NCBI GenBank assembly: GCA_002914845.1
Contig: JXTC01000035.1
Location: forward strand, 601,324 to 665,323
DNA: 64,000 nt
Source: Trema orientale
Taxonomy: Eukaryota; Streptophyta; Magnoliopsida; Rosales; Cannabaceae
Reading direction: 5' to 3'
Translations under genes and position numbers: made by a program
The notes under the pieces: generated by a model
Seen by the model: only the letters and a program-made list of their open reading frames with translations
Database searches by the model: none
What the model was told of the DNA's origin: nothing
Shown: positions 1 through 11,841 of the stretch, piece by piece
Layout of the letters: each line of letters opens with the position of its first letter
Numbering within the stretch: position 1 is the stretch's first letter

Positions 1-602
1 ACAAACTATCTAGTGACGACAGTAAAATCTAGATCATATTTCGAAAAGGAAAGGGGGGAAAAAAAAAGTTAAACGACAAATCTATACTAAACGACAACAA
101 TTTTATAAACCTCAAAAAACTATTATAAACGCCAATAGTTTTAGAAACCGGCTTCTTATTGACGCCAAACGGCAATGGTTTTAAAATCGACAACAACATT
201 AAACGACAACATTGTAACATAGCAACACACCGAAACTTTCCCTTAAAAAAAAGAAAAAAAAAAAGGACCGAAACTTTTTTCTTCTGAATATTACACTGAG
301 ACAAATTTCTAATATAATTATGTTTTTTTTTTTTTTTTTTTTTTTTTGGAATTGGAGAAAGACAATTTCTAACAGCGATTTCAGGATAAAACAAATTTAT
401 GTATTTTTTTCCACGCGTCACGCTCTGGCACACGCAATGTAGCGGTAATTCTGAAAATTTCAGTTTTTTTCGCCAAAAACCGGACCGCTTTTTTTTTTTT
501 TTTTTTTAAACGTTTCGTTTCGCACCTAGAAGAAAGGAAAGAAAGCCCTAGAAAAAAATAATTTTCCCACCCAAATTTTCCCTCATTTTCTCTCTCTCCT
601 TC
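1..602. other. Upstream region and 5' leader of PDV1
   Basis: There is no gene here. Positions 70-230 hold degenerate short repeats built on an AACGACAA/AACGCCAA core. Long homopolymer A and T runs lie at about 240-345 and 488-507. The last 60 bases before the PDV1 ATG are CT-rich, as is usual for a plant 5' leader. No clear TATA box was singled out. Confidence 0.5.
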
Positions 603-2626
603 ATGAAATGGGAAATGGAGATTGACGAAATTGAAGCTGTCCTGGAGAAGATCTGGGACTTACACGACAAGCTCAGCGACGCCATTCACTCGATCTCCCG
701 AGCTCACTTCCTCAACTCCATTAAGCCTCACAGAAAATCCGATAACAAGAAGAAGCCGCCCAGTCCGAGTGGGAACGACGCCGTTTCCGATGAGACCCGT
801 GGTGGAGGTGGAGGTGGAGGATTCGTCTTCGTCAAGGGCTTCCGTCTCGACCTCGACGACGACTCCGCTATTCAGGAAGCCAAGAGCCTCAATTCCATTC
901 GGACCGCGCTCGAGAACCTCGAGGACCACCTTGAAATTCTCCATGTCAGTAAATCCATTTTCTCTTTCTGCCCTTGTTTAATATTTATTTATTTTTAATT
1001 TTTTTTTTCAAGGGTTTGTTTGGTTACTGAGAAAATAGCAGGAAAATCAAAAAAAAAAAAAAAAGGTGGGGGAAATGTGTAATTTTTGCGGTTTCGGGGG
1101 CTTTTCTTAACCTAATCTATTAAGATTCCTAAGGATTGTTGAGTTTGTATACGAAATTGAGCAAGATGTATCCGATGATAGAGCACAGAGATTCATCTGT
1201 GGTATATATGATGTTTGTTTACATATTTGCATTCTTGGTAGTAAAACATGTAGAAATAACATTGTTTTCCTGTAGTAATAGTTTCGCGTGTAATGAGGCT
1301 ATTCAGGTAAAAAGAAGAACTAGAGTGTTTGTTTAAAGTTGAGGATAGAAGACTTAAGTTCCGTATTAACATGCTTGTGGATGGACCGATGAAGCTAAAG
1401 CTAGCGTTTGGAATGACTGTGTCGAAGTGTGATGTTTTGTGTTTGCCAATTGCGAATTAAGCAGGGCACATTCGAGTTTTTCTTTTTATATTTTGATAGA
1501 TTAGTTTTGTTTCACATGATAAATGGAGGTTAGAAGCTTGCAAAATGTTGAGTTTTTTGACATATACAAGTGTGAGGTGATAAACGGGTATAGAGTTATC
1601 TAGAAGAGGAAGAAACTTATTATTTCATCGAGATTGATGACCATAACGAACTGGGGAGGGAGACTGATAATGCTACAATTTAGACAGATTAAAAACTTTG
1701 CAGAAAGTGGAACAGTTTTAGATAACTAGAGGTAAATTTTAAGTTTGCAATACGAAACTCAGTTTAGGATGTCCACTAAATAGTTTTGTTGAATGCAATC
1801 ATATTAGTTCAGTATGAGAACACAGGATTAAATGGAATAAGAATGTGGTCTGCAGTGTCTATTAGGGGTATATGGGCCCTTAATTCAATACAATGAAGGT
1901 CAATCGTGTATGTACATATGCTAACAGGGCTGGTTTTCATCTGCACAGAGTTCCAATACCAAGTCCAAGAGGCAATCCGTCCAAAAATGTTGCCTCTGGT
2001 GTTTATTCTGCACTTTGTTTATGCTTGTAAAACTTGCTTATTTTCATTTCGGTTTGCTATCCAACTTTTTCCCCACTGAGCTATTTTTCTACATTTGTTC
2101 TGATTTGCAGACTGTACAGGTGCAGCAACGAGCTGAAAGAGATGCTGCAATTGCACAGTTAGAGCAAAGCCGAATTGTTCTTGCTATGAGACTGGCTGAA
2201 CATCATGGAAAGAAGTACAAAGTCATTGAAGAAGCTCTAGCTTTTGTGGGAGACGTCCAGGAAGCTAAGAACTTCATTTCTCATGAAAGACTTTATGGTC
2301 CCCCGTTCAGTTCTTCTGGTGAGAACTTGGCTGCCACCCGTGAAGGAAAGAGGCCTAATATCTTGTATAATGTCCTTGTTTCAAGTTTCAATTTTGCAAA
2401 GAAATCCCTTAACTTGGAGAGTTTAGGCGGTGTTTTGGGCAATGCTGCATTAGTCGCGATTAGCATGATTGCATTGCTGCAACTGCAACAAGTAGCACAC
2501 AAGGACCGTCAGAAGCATGAAGATGTTGTCTTCGTTAATAGAAGAGTGAGAAAAGCAACCCAGCTCCAGGAGTCCTCATCCGATGATCGTTCGAGCAACT
2601 TGGATGTTCTATTGGCTAGGGGTTAG
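603..2626 (+). CDS. PDV1: Plastid division protein PDV1
   Basis: Two coding exons, 603-944 and 2111-2626, join in phase 0 (CAT|GTCAGT donor, TTTGCAG acceptor) to give 285 aa; Arabidopsis PDV1 has 272. PDV1 is an outer-envelope chloroplast protein that recruits the dynamin DRP5B (ARC5) to the division ring and contacts PARC6 in the intermembrane space. The N-terminus (MEIDEIEAVLEKIWDLHDKL, from residue 5) and the EAKSLNSIRTALENLE segment match the family closely. A coiled coil covers about residues 95-150. A single membrane span lies near residues 222-239, and the short C-terminal tail ends in LLARG. The terminal glycine is conserved in PDV1 and PDV2 and matters for function. The insert of seven glycines near residue 65 is a lineage difference. 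The start was chosen by alignment to the family N-terminus. Identity is secure; splice sites were read by eye. Confidence 0.95.
945..2110 (+). other. PDV1 intron (1166 bp)
   Basis: Single intron with GT..AG ends. It interrupts the coiled-coil region of PDV1. Short open frames inside it have no coding character. I see no other feature. Confidence 0.85.
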
Positions 2627-3832
2627 TGAAGTTTGTAAGTTCTTTAGCCGTTAAATCCAACAATTGCCAGGCCATTTAGCTGTTATAATTCAAACGAAGT
2701 TTTGTTTGTCTATTGTTCCTGCCACTAAAGTTAGAAGAGTATGATATAATGTGTGATTCCATAGGATTCATCCACCCTATCCTTTTTTAAGTGATTCCGT
2801 AGGTTTTCCCCCATAGGAACTGGAGTCGAGGTGCAGGGTTTCCTTGATGTATACAGATCATTGACCTCTTTTCCTTCGTCACTCGAAACGTAAAATCTGT
2901 ATATAACAAGATCCCGATGTTATCTGTATGTGAATTGACCTAGCTTCTACATCAATTTGTTCAAGAGTTTCAGTTGTTTGTACACCTGTGTGTTGAATGA
3001 TTTGATTTTTCTGTTGCAACAAATGAGGAGTTATGCCGATTAAGAGCATGATTTACCCCTTTCTTAGTTTCTTTCACTCAACCCATTTGTATGTAACAGT
3101 GGCTGATGTTTTCTGTCTGTGAATTGATCTAACGTCTATATCAATTTTGTCCAAGACCAAGAGTTTTATCTTGTCTGTGCACCAGTGCGTTGAATGGTTC
3201 GACTTTTTACCGCAACAAATGCAATAAATGGGGACTAATGCCGATTAAACGAGCAATAGTAGTCTCTTTCTTTCGCTCAACTAGTGGATTTGAGTTTTGA
3301 TGCAATATCAACTATAATTGTTGACGTAGCAAAAAATTTAGGTGAGCAGTTTTGGAACAACAGTAGGGATCAAGCCAAATATTAATCTTCATAGAAACTG
3401 CAGAATCTACTACTTTCACACTCAAAGGGATGTGGGCCTAACGAGAGTAATTATCCGAATTACATTTTGTCGGAGTGTCACAAACTATACCCTCACTAGT
3501 GTTTTTTGTTTAAACTATACCCTACAAGTCATTTTGGCCCCAAAACACTACTAGTTAGGTCCATTTCCCGCACTCACATCGTCTCGGAACCCATCGTTAC
3601 TGTCTAGAACGTACGTGGGTTTGGAAACTGATCCGAAGTAGAACGGGCTTGTTCCTGGACTTGGAAGTGCTATTGTATATGGGCCTAAACATCTGTTACT
3701 CTTTATATTACATCATCTCCCATCTGCTGGTGTTTGGTCCACAACACGTTTAAAGTCGACCTTTGTAGTATTAGTATACAAATCTCACGTCGGATTACAT
3801 ACATAGCAATTCAAGTCGAGTACACCCTCACG

Positions 3833-3865
<33 letters not shown>

Positions 3866-5398
3866 ATGAGTCGCACCAACAAAAGATGTATTTTCAGCCA
3901 AAGTATGCATTGAAAAGCCAGTCAAACCCATATAAACCACAAAAAGGGCTAAGCATGGGGCCATGCAAATCCCATGCGAAAACTTGGACCATACAATGCA
4001 TGACCATGAGCACAACACGTCTCAATCGGTCAATGGCCACGATGGCCGTCATCCTAAGTTTGCTTTTAGACAATTATGAACGAGTTTCTCCAGCCATGTT
4101 GACAGTGCCACAACATGTCACATCAAACTAGTTACCTGTTAGTACAAAGCAAGCGTAGAGTGGTTAACGTTCAAACCGACCTCGACCGCATTCATATCAA
4201 TACGACTAAACAAATTAAGGTCAACAGATAATTGGAGGATAATGCCAAATTACACATCTATAATATGACCAAAGGAATGTCGGAAAGTTCTGAGCTTTTA
4301 GGCTTTAATTTTAATTTTTTTGGGGTTTTAGGGACAAAAACCAAAAAGTTAATAAAGTTTGAAAACATAATTAGCCTCATTATCCGATTAACTGTTTGGA
4401 AACGCTTTCTTTTGACTTGCTATTGGATGAATGACTCATGCAGCAATCAAAAGAAAGACAAGAGGATTTCCCTTTTTTGGAAGAATGAGAATTGAGAAGA
4501 CAAGGGGAAAACATCCTTCCCTTTTTTTATCCAACTTTTAATTTTCTAGTCCCTCTATGATCTTAAAAGTTTGGTTATAAAAGATTTTGGTTTTTCGGTG
4601 GAGAATGTCAAACCTAACAAGGCTATAGCTCCCTTTTTTTCTTTTCTTTTTTTCCTTTTTCTTTTTCCCTCTAGTAGTATATGTTTAATTTATGTAAAAA
4701 AAATAATAATAACAGTATCTGTTTAAATTAGGTTTCAGTGTCATAGAATTTTAAGTATACTTTTCTTCCGTATTTATGGGGTGTGTGTTGGACCCGAAGT
4801 GTTATAACCATTTCGACGTTTTAAATTTAGAAATATGAGACAAAAGATGGTTGAGTTGTATTAAAAAGGCAATATATACTTATTAAACTATGGTAAAAAG
4901 TTCTTTATATAAAATATATATGTCTTTGTGTTCTCATTCTAGTATATATGAATTGCGAAGAATGTCATTTTCATACATATATATATATACACATGTGAAA
5001 AGCATGAAATGAGTTATGCATATATCAGCACATGCCAGATAGATTATGGGTTAATTTACATTAAGAGATAAACATGTTGTATATTCCTAAAAAGAATATT
5101 ATTAATTTATCCTATTTTTGCTTTTAGCTTTTGTGAAGAGAGTTAAGTATATGTCGATCAAAATTCTGTTTTATTCTCTATCTATACTAACATATTGCGT
5201 GATAAGAATGTAAAATAAAACCAAATCTTTCTCTTTTTTTTCTATGACTAGTTCTTTTATAAAAATTTGGTAGAAGCTCTGATTGAACAAATGGTGCAAG
5301 ATTAAAAATGGACAATATATATGGTAGAAAAGTTGGACAAAGTATTTCTTTGACAAATAAAAAGCATACCATCTCAAACGCAAAAGTGTGTGCTACTT
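2627..5398. other. PDV1 3' region and spacer
   Basis: This stretch contains the probable PDV1 3' UTR (stop at 2624-2626) and then AT-rich spacer. A diverged tandem duplication at 2916-3282 is listed separately. There is an A-run at 3836-3855. No supported gene. Confidence 0.5.
2916..3282 (+). repeat. Diverged tandem duplication downstream of PDV1
   Basis: Two direct copies, about 2916-3082 and 3105-3282 (period about 190 bp). They share in the same order GATGTT..TCTGT, TGAATTGA, TATATCAATTT/ACATCAATTT, GCAACAAATG, ATGCCGATTAA and CTCAAC. Copies differ by many substitutions and small indels, so the duplication is old. Confidence 0.75.
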
Positions 5399-5401
5399 TT
5401 A

Positions 5402-5819
5402 GGTCATGTTTGGTAGGAGAGAAAGGGAGAGGAAAGAAAAATTTTGATAGAAAAGTGAGGAAAATAAAAATTTGGGTTGTTTGGTAGAAAGAAAAAGGGA
5501 AGGGAAGAGAAAAAGAGAGAGAAAAATGGAGGGAAAAAAGTGATGGGATCCACTCAAATATTTTCCTCCTAAAAATGGAGAGAAAATGGGGAAGAAAAGT
5601 TTTTTTTACTAATGTTTTAAAATGAATTTACCAAATTAATATTGTATACTACTTTTAAAATTTTAATAAAAAGGGCAAAATAGTCAGTTTAAAATATACA
5701 AGTTTTCTTTCATTCCTACATACTAGAGGAAAGACACTTTCTTTTCCATCCTACACATTTTATTTCCCTCTTAATTTTTTCTTCCCTCCTACTTTCTTTC
5801 CTCTCTACCAAACATAGCC
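5402..5819. mobile_element. Tourist-like (PIF/Harbinger) MITE with TTA duplication
   Basis: 418-bp element with terminal inverted repeats. The left end begins GGTCATGTTTGGTAG and the reverse complement of the right end begins GGCTATGTTTGGTAG. It is flanked on both sides by TTA (5399-5401 and 5820-5822), the usual target duplication of PIF/Harbinger MITEs. The subterminal arms are purine-rich on the left and pyrimidine-rich on the right, so they can pair further. No coding capacity. Confidence 0.85.
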
Positions 5820-5822
5820 TTA

Positions 5823-8800
5823 AAGTTAGCCTGCTATAGTGTCAAAATGCTTGAGTTAACTACTATAATCTTTTGAGTTGTTCCCTAATGCATACATGCT
5901 AAAAAGATATTATCTTATCTTTAATGTAGTTTTTTTTCCTTTTTAACTATTATTATGTTTTCTTTAAGTATAATTATCATTGTGATCTACTATTCGACTA
6001 TAATTTATTTACTCATCATAATAACAATATTGCAAACCTGAAGCATATGTTAAATTTGAGTGTAAATTATTCTTGATGTTATACTTACGTCCTAACATTT
6101 ATGTTAAATATAGCATAGGATGGGAGAGATTCTTTTTACAGCAAATGTGAAAATCTAACATTTAATTAACATACTATATAATGAGTCAAATCACCTTTTA
6201 TAAGTGTAAGTTCAAAACACAGCGTACGTACTTTACCGTTAGAGATGATCTTTCTAATTCCTATTTGTTGTTCCCCATTTTTAGTTCAAAAAAATTAGTA
6301 TTTAGAATAAAAGAACTGCACGTCCTCGAATCTTTACTAATAAACTTCTTATATTTTTTATTTTTTATTTAAGAAAATAGAAGAAACACTGATCAAAGAT
6401 TAAATAGTCAACCAGAATCGAAGAGTTCTCTACCCTGTTGCTTCTGTCCCCTTTGAACTTAAAAAAATAAAATATGTAATCAAAGATACAAGTGGGGATA
6501 TGGTATTTTTTGCAGGTAAATATACTAAAGAAAAAACCTACCAAATAGTGCATTGTGGAGCAGTCCACATAGTCCACCTTCTAATTTCTAACAATCGGTC
6601 CCATAACCCGTCCCGTGACCCTGTCGGTAGGTGAAAATTGAGCTCATTTGTGGGACCACCAACCGGGCCTTTTCACACCCTTAGATTAACAAGATCAACC
6701 CATGATTGCCATCATTGCTACGTGTCAGTTGATTAGCCATCATGCTGACAAGTGATAATCCATCATCATTGCCACGTGTTACAAAGAGAAGGGGGGGCGT
6801 GGGTTTGGGGAGGGGAGGAAGGCTCATTGCAATTTGCAATTGCAATTGGGTGCCAGAGTCCCATACGTCTTTCACGTGTACCCCCACCACCTCATCGTGT
6901 TCTTGGGCCCTAGGGCCCACCTGATTCTCCCAAAGTCTTATGGAAGTGGCCATATGGTCTTTAGGATTTGCAAACTCAAACGTGTTTGATTTCGTGGGCC
7001 CATGGGAACTGGACTGGACGGTTTGCAATACATAGGAACATGGGTAATCCAAGGTCCACAGTTAAGATTCGTCAACCAGTGATAAGATTTCTCAGCTAAA
7101 AAGTCATGATTGCCACTAATTAAGCATTATTTGGTGGAGCGCAATGTAATTTGCTTCGTATAAGATTTTTTTTTTTTTTTTGTGTCATATTTTGTCTGGT
7201 TAGAGCTTAATAAATCTTTTGGATTGTAATTCACAATCACTCATTATGATTTCGAAGAATTAAGACTGCGGAAAATATATAATTTTACCAAAATTAACCA
7301 AAAAAGGCAACAGGATTTGATTAGGCCCACCTGGAAAACCTTTGTTCTGAAATCATGATCTTTGTATTAGCGTAATTTATGCTTATCTTGTAGAAAAAAT
7401 GACTTCACAATTCACATACTCTAAATTACGGCCAAGAATGGCCAAAGTAATATTTTAATTAACTAAACTAATTAATTACCATTAAACTACCATTATAAGT
7501 TCAAATTAATACATGAACATAACAAGGCTTAGGGTAAAAAGAAAAAAAGGTCTTTTTATCAAGTGAAAGCTACATTTCTGGCTCTATTTCAAGTAAGATA
7601 ACACGTGAATTTTAAATGGCTGTATCTGGTAATAGTGGGCTGAAAAAATAATAAGAGTAAGGGAATTAATTGTGGCAATATTAGAGAAATGTACATATAT
7701 ATGATAGTACTATAGCGGCTTGTGGGGACCAAAAATCTTGAAACAGCAAAAGTTGAAAGAATGAAAGCAAAGGAAATCAAAGTGCTGTCGTTGTTCATTA
7801 ATGAGCATTTGGAGGAGTTTCCCTGTTCCTACACATCTCACTATTTTACCACTTGCAAATATATATATATATATATATATATAAATACAACTTGGGGACC
7901 CTTAATTTGAATCTCGTCTTTCTTCTCTGTTTAAAGCCTGCACAACTCTAACACATCTCTCACCTTCTTCATTATTATTCAAGTGTGCCCTACTTTTCAA
8001 CTGTAAGTGCCCCCCTCCTCAAAAAAAAAAAGGTGTCCCCTACTTCTCCTCACTAGTGCTACTCCACCCCAAAACTTGACTACACCTTCTCAATCAAATC
8101 CATAACCAGGGATTTGCGGCTAGTCTTTGCTAAAATTATTGTACTTGACACAATTACCACATCTTTTAAGTAATGTATCAACTTCTAACTGATCAACTAG
8201 CTAGCTGGCTCGATGCTTATCAACTTCTATATGAACTACTTGACACTTTTCGCTAATTGACGTTTTAGTCTTAAAACTTACTCGCGTAATTAGCGACACA
8301 TGCAACATCTCTTTTCTTTTGTTTCTGTAAGGATTATACAACAAGAACCAACTTTTCTCGAGACCATGATGATAATAAGAGCATACATATTTAATTATTC
8401 AAAATTTCAAACGGACCGATTCAATTAGCTTGTTACCTTATTTAGTAATCCAGTTTTCCAATAACTGAAAATTGATGTTTAGATTATAAACAATTAAGTA
8501 CATTTTAAAGTTTTAAGTCAGTAGAGTTGGTCCTATAATAAGAGAGATATTTTGGTCATTACACCATGGAAGGCAACGAAGTGTGTGCCCTCAGGATTTT
8601 CAAGTACATATATATAAATGAATACTTCCGCGGCGAACAGTGCTACTGTTCACATGACCACAGAAAAATTTAGAATTTTAATGAACTTTTAATAAATACA
8701 CCGGTGCATTACGTAACAATTCTTCTCTTTTTTATTTTTCTTTTTTGAAAATTTAATTTTTGTTCTTTTTTGGGTGAGAGAGATTTAATTTTATCACATT

Positions 8801-10249
8801 TCTTTATTTTTAGACGAAAAACAAAAATTAAAATTAGTGGCCGTTACGTGACACCGCTCCAAATTTGTATACCATATCTTATATTTCCCCTCTTTGGAGT
8901 AATGGGTTTTGGACAAAACCATTACTAGTGGTTTGGTTTCTGCGGTTGGCAGCAATAGAAAATGACTAGTAGTAAGCACAGCCTATTTAACAAGCCAATG
9001 ACCGAGCAAGCTTATGTACTTGCCATCAATTTCTGTGTTTTTCTTTCTTAATTTCCTTCTCGTCCTCGTTTGCTTATCGGTCTCTGCTTTTATTTTCCCT
9101 TACTAGTTCTTGGTGCTAGCTCCCATGTATTTTTAGCCTAATATATACAAACAAATCAAAATCACATATATATGTAACGCCTTTTATGTGTTGTTAATTC
9201 GTAGCACATTAAGGTTTTCTACTACAAAATAAGAAATCAATTTCCGTAAAATCAAACAATGTCCACGTGTTAATTAATTTAGGCACAGCATAACACCAAC
9301 AATCAAAAATTTTGAAAAAAAAAAAAAAAAAAACTCAAAAGAAGGAGGCAGAAGGTTTTCGATTTATGAATTTTTTTTGTGAAAAGGTTCGATTTATGAA
9401 TTTATTTTGCATAAAAGAGTAAATTATAATGCCAACCGAAACAACACACATATAAATATATATTTAATTATAGTACGTCAATTCAAAACTGACAAGCAAT
9501 TGATCAGGCCCAATGAGCGAGCGTATATGCCTATCCTGGAGGGTACTGCTCTTTGTTTGAAAAGACGAACTCAATTCAAAATTTTTTATCCAATTTCAGT
9601 ACTGTTCCAAATTCATCGCCCACCAATTATCGGTGTTATATCATTTTAAAGCTTATCTTATTGAACAGCAAAAAAAAAAAAAAGAAAAAAAAAAGCTTAT
9701 CTTATTTAATAAAGATTTTCATATTTTTATTTATCTTTTAAATTTACAGTATTATACAACATTGAATCATTTGTTGGTCATAAAATGTAATACCAAAATC
9801 AGGCTAAAGTTTGGATGAGCTACGTCATGACCTGAAATATTTATTTGTTGGGAAAAAAATTATAGAAGTAGTGAAAGAAAGAATTCATTTATGAAGAGCC
9901 CAGATGTGATCATTTTGGCAACTGACACTAAAAATGGTTATTTATGGATGCAATTGGCAAGTAAGTAGTAAAAAAGGTTGTTGGGAAAAATTAATATTTT
10001 ACCAAAAGTGTCAGCTCCTTTTCATTAATTTGCCTAAACAAGGTTTTCAAAAAAAGAAAAAAAAAAAAAAAAGCCTAAACAAGTACTTAATACTGATATT
10101 ATTGCACCAACTTGCATGTCGTACTACTGCAAATGCGCCAAAACTTTGACCTAACTTTCTAAAGCAAAGAACTAAAATCTTTAATTTTGATAAAAACAAA
10201 ACTGATAATAGAGAAATTAGATTTATTAACTAATTAATTAATTAATGTC
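5823..10249. other. AT-rich spacer with one GC-richer island
   Basis: No supported gene. The only compositional break is 6590-7050, listed separately. A TA microsatellite lies at 7858-7882 and an A-run at 9315-9333. The short open frames here have no family resemblance and no codon bias. Confidence 0.5.
6590..7050. promoter_or_regulatory. GC-richer island with G-boxes and GGGCCC motifs
   Basis: This segment is clearly less AT-rich than its flanks. It contains two CACGTG G-box cores (6773-6778, 6873-6878), an ACGTGTCA near 6720 and several GGGCCC/GTGGGCCCA blocks (about 6905-6920 and 6996-7003), which resemble bZIP/bHLH and TCP sites. It is about 4 kb beyond PDV1 and 9 kb from the CRF gene. 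A distal regulatory region, an unrecognised ncRNA promoter or an old repeat would all fit; function is inference only. Confidence 0.3.
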
Positions 10250-10440
10250 TCACGTGATCAAATGAAAAAAAATTTTGCACATTTTTTTATGATAAAAAAT
10301 AGGAAAAAGAAATAGCATTAATGATGCAAATCTTTTTATGTACTAGATTATAGCCGTTGGATCACCATTAGATGATGATTCAATGGCTAAAAAAAAAATA
10401 CCTACACATAGGTAAAAAAAAAAAAAAAACCTACTGGATT
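10250..10440 (-). mobile_element. Truncated MITE of the ACCTAYRTGTAGG family (copy A)
   Basis: Read on the minus strand this matches the element at 55611-55842 over most of its length. Shared features are the CCAATCCAGTAGG end, a long T run, ACCTATGTGTAG, a short hairpin (AGCCGTTGGATGATCATCTAAT type, here partly diverged) and a TTTTTTA-rich right arm. The far end at about 10250 lacks the second terminal repeat, so this copy is truncated or diverged there. Boundaries are approximate. Confidence 0.65.
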
Positions 10441-10458
10441 GGAAACCATATACATATA

Positions 10459-10630
10459 GGGGATGGCTACGGTAGCGGCGTCCCTACGTAGGGTCATGCC
10501 TTAATTATCGTTGGATGGGAATCTGTGGGGAATAACAGGAATCTGTGAAGAATCTATTTATATACAGATTCTTATCCAACGGTGAATAGACAGGGTCCTA
10601 CGTAAAGACGCCTTTACTGGAGACGTGCCC
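10459..10630 (-). mobile_element. Mutator-like MITE, copy 1 of 2
   Basis: 172-bp element, the reverse complement of the one at 58720-58890 with only scattered differences. The ends are GGGGATGGCTACGGTAG and, on the other strand, GGGCACGTCTCCAGTA, each followed by a CTACGTAGGG-type block. The flanks ATACATATA (10450-10458) and ATATATATA (10631-10639) differ at one of nine bases. This agrees with the exact 9-bp duplication around copy 2, although the local TA-rich context weakens it here. Confidence 0.85.
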
Positions 10631-10822
10631 ATATATATATATATATACTTTTTTATTTATATAGTTAAACATAGATATAAAACAATGGGTTGCAATCATT
10701 TTGGTGATGATTAAAAAAAGTGCTCCAACCCAAGAACCATGACAAACAGTCAAACACTAATAACATCTGCCTGAATGCTGATCAGACCTCCTTGTGCTAC
10801 ACTCATTTGTAGATGTGTGTAT

Positions 10823-10826
<4 letters not shown>

Positions 10827-10871
<45 letters not shown>
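10827..10871. repeat. (TA)n microsatellite
   Basis: About 22 uninterrupted TA units. Shorter TA runs occur at 7858-7882, 10630-10646 and 23464-23482. Confidence 0.95.
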
Positions 10872-10876
<5 letters not shown>

Positions 10877-11299
10877 TACACACTTTTTTTCTCTCTTTAA
10901 CATTATTGATATCTATCTGAAGAAGTCTGGGGACACTGCCTCGATTTTATGAACTTCTTGAGCCATATTTATAATGCCCATCTATTTTCAGTAAAATTAG
11001 ATACATAATACATGCCAATAATCATTGTAAGTACTTTTATATAAATCTTGTCTTTAATATTTTGTGCTCGCTATATATACTGCAAATTAATATGATCAGA
11101 GAGTATATGCCGATAATTAGAATATGCAATTACGCTAACTACTTGCATGAACATTGCTCTGCCATAACTTGGTATTAGGGCAAAAACCTCTGAAGCAAGT
11201 GAATTTGAATTAATTGATGAAACTTATCAGCCGTTTTCTTTCATCTTTGACAATAAAAAGATTCTTCAAATTGTATTGAGATATTAAGTGTTTAGTAAA

Positions 11300-11841
11300 G
11301 GGTTAATGATATTAATAGCCCTTGAATTATACATGTAGTACTTTTTATCTTCTGAATTTTTAACTTATACATTATTGATCTCTAAATTATGTAATTATTA
11401 CAATAATGATCATTTTGTCTCAAATTCTTAAATATTTAACAGAAATAAGTCATTATACAGCACACAGTTTGATAACTGTGGTTAAGAATGAGATTTTAAA
11501 TTTTTAACTTACACAGTAAATTAGTAAAACTTATGCAATTATTGCAGATATGACAATTTTTATCACAAAATATTAAATTTTTAATATAAATGAGTCTTGT
11601 GCAAAGTATACAGTTTAATAATTATGGCTAAAAATGATATTCTAACTCATAGATTAAATAATGTTCAATTATACACTTTGTCCATAACTATTTTTTTGTT
11701 AAAAAAACTCAAAAGTTTGTGACAAAATGGTCATTACTATAACGATTGCATAATTCGTAGATCATTATTATGTAAGTTAAAAACTCGAAGAAAAAAGTGA
11801 TACAATGAGTATAATTCAACGATCATTGTCGTATTTAACCC
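11300..11841. mobile_element. Foldback MITE with long inverted arms, probably Mutator-like
   Basis: 542-bp structure. The left arm (GGGTTAATGA.., then CTTGAATTATAC, TTTTTAACTTA, CATTTTGTC) recurs as the reverse complement of the right arm over about 130 bp. The middle repeats parts of the same motifs in direct orientation. The flanks TTTAGTAAA and TTTAATATA agree at seven of nine positions, a weak 9-bp target duplication. No coding capacity. Confidence 0.7.

Noticed and set aside
2015..2110. Apparent in-frame 5' extension of PDV1 exon 2
   Set aside because: This stretch is intron; the TTTGCAG acceptor at 2110 and the family alignment start the exon at 2111.
6681..7052. 123-codon minus-strand open frame in the GC-richer island
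   Set aside because: No family resemblance; low stop density is expected from local GC content. Retained only as a possible regulatory island.
10827..10871. Possible CRISPR-like or regularly spaced repeat
   Set aside because: Simple TA microsatellite with no spacer structure; the genome is a plant's.
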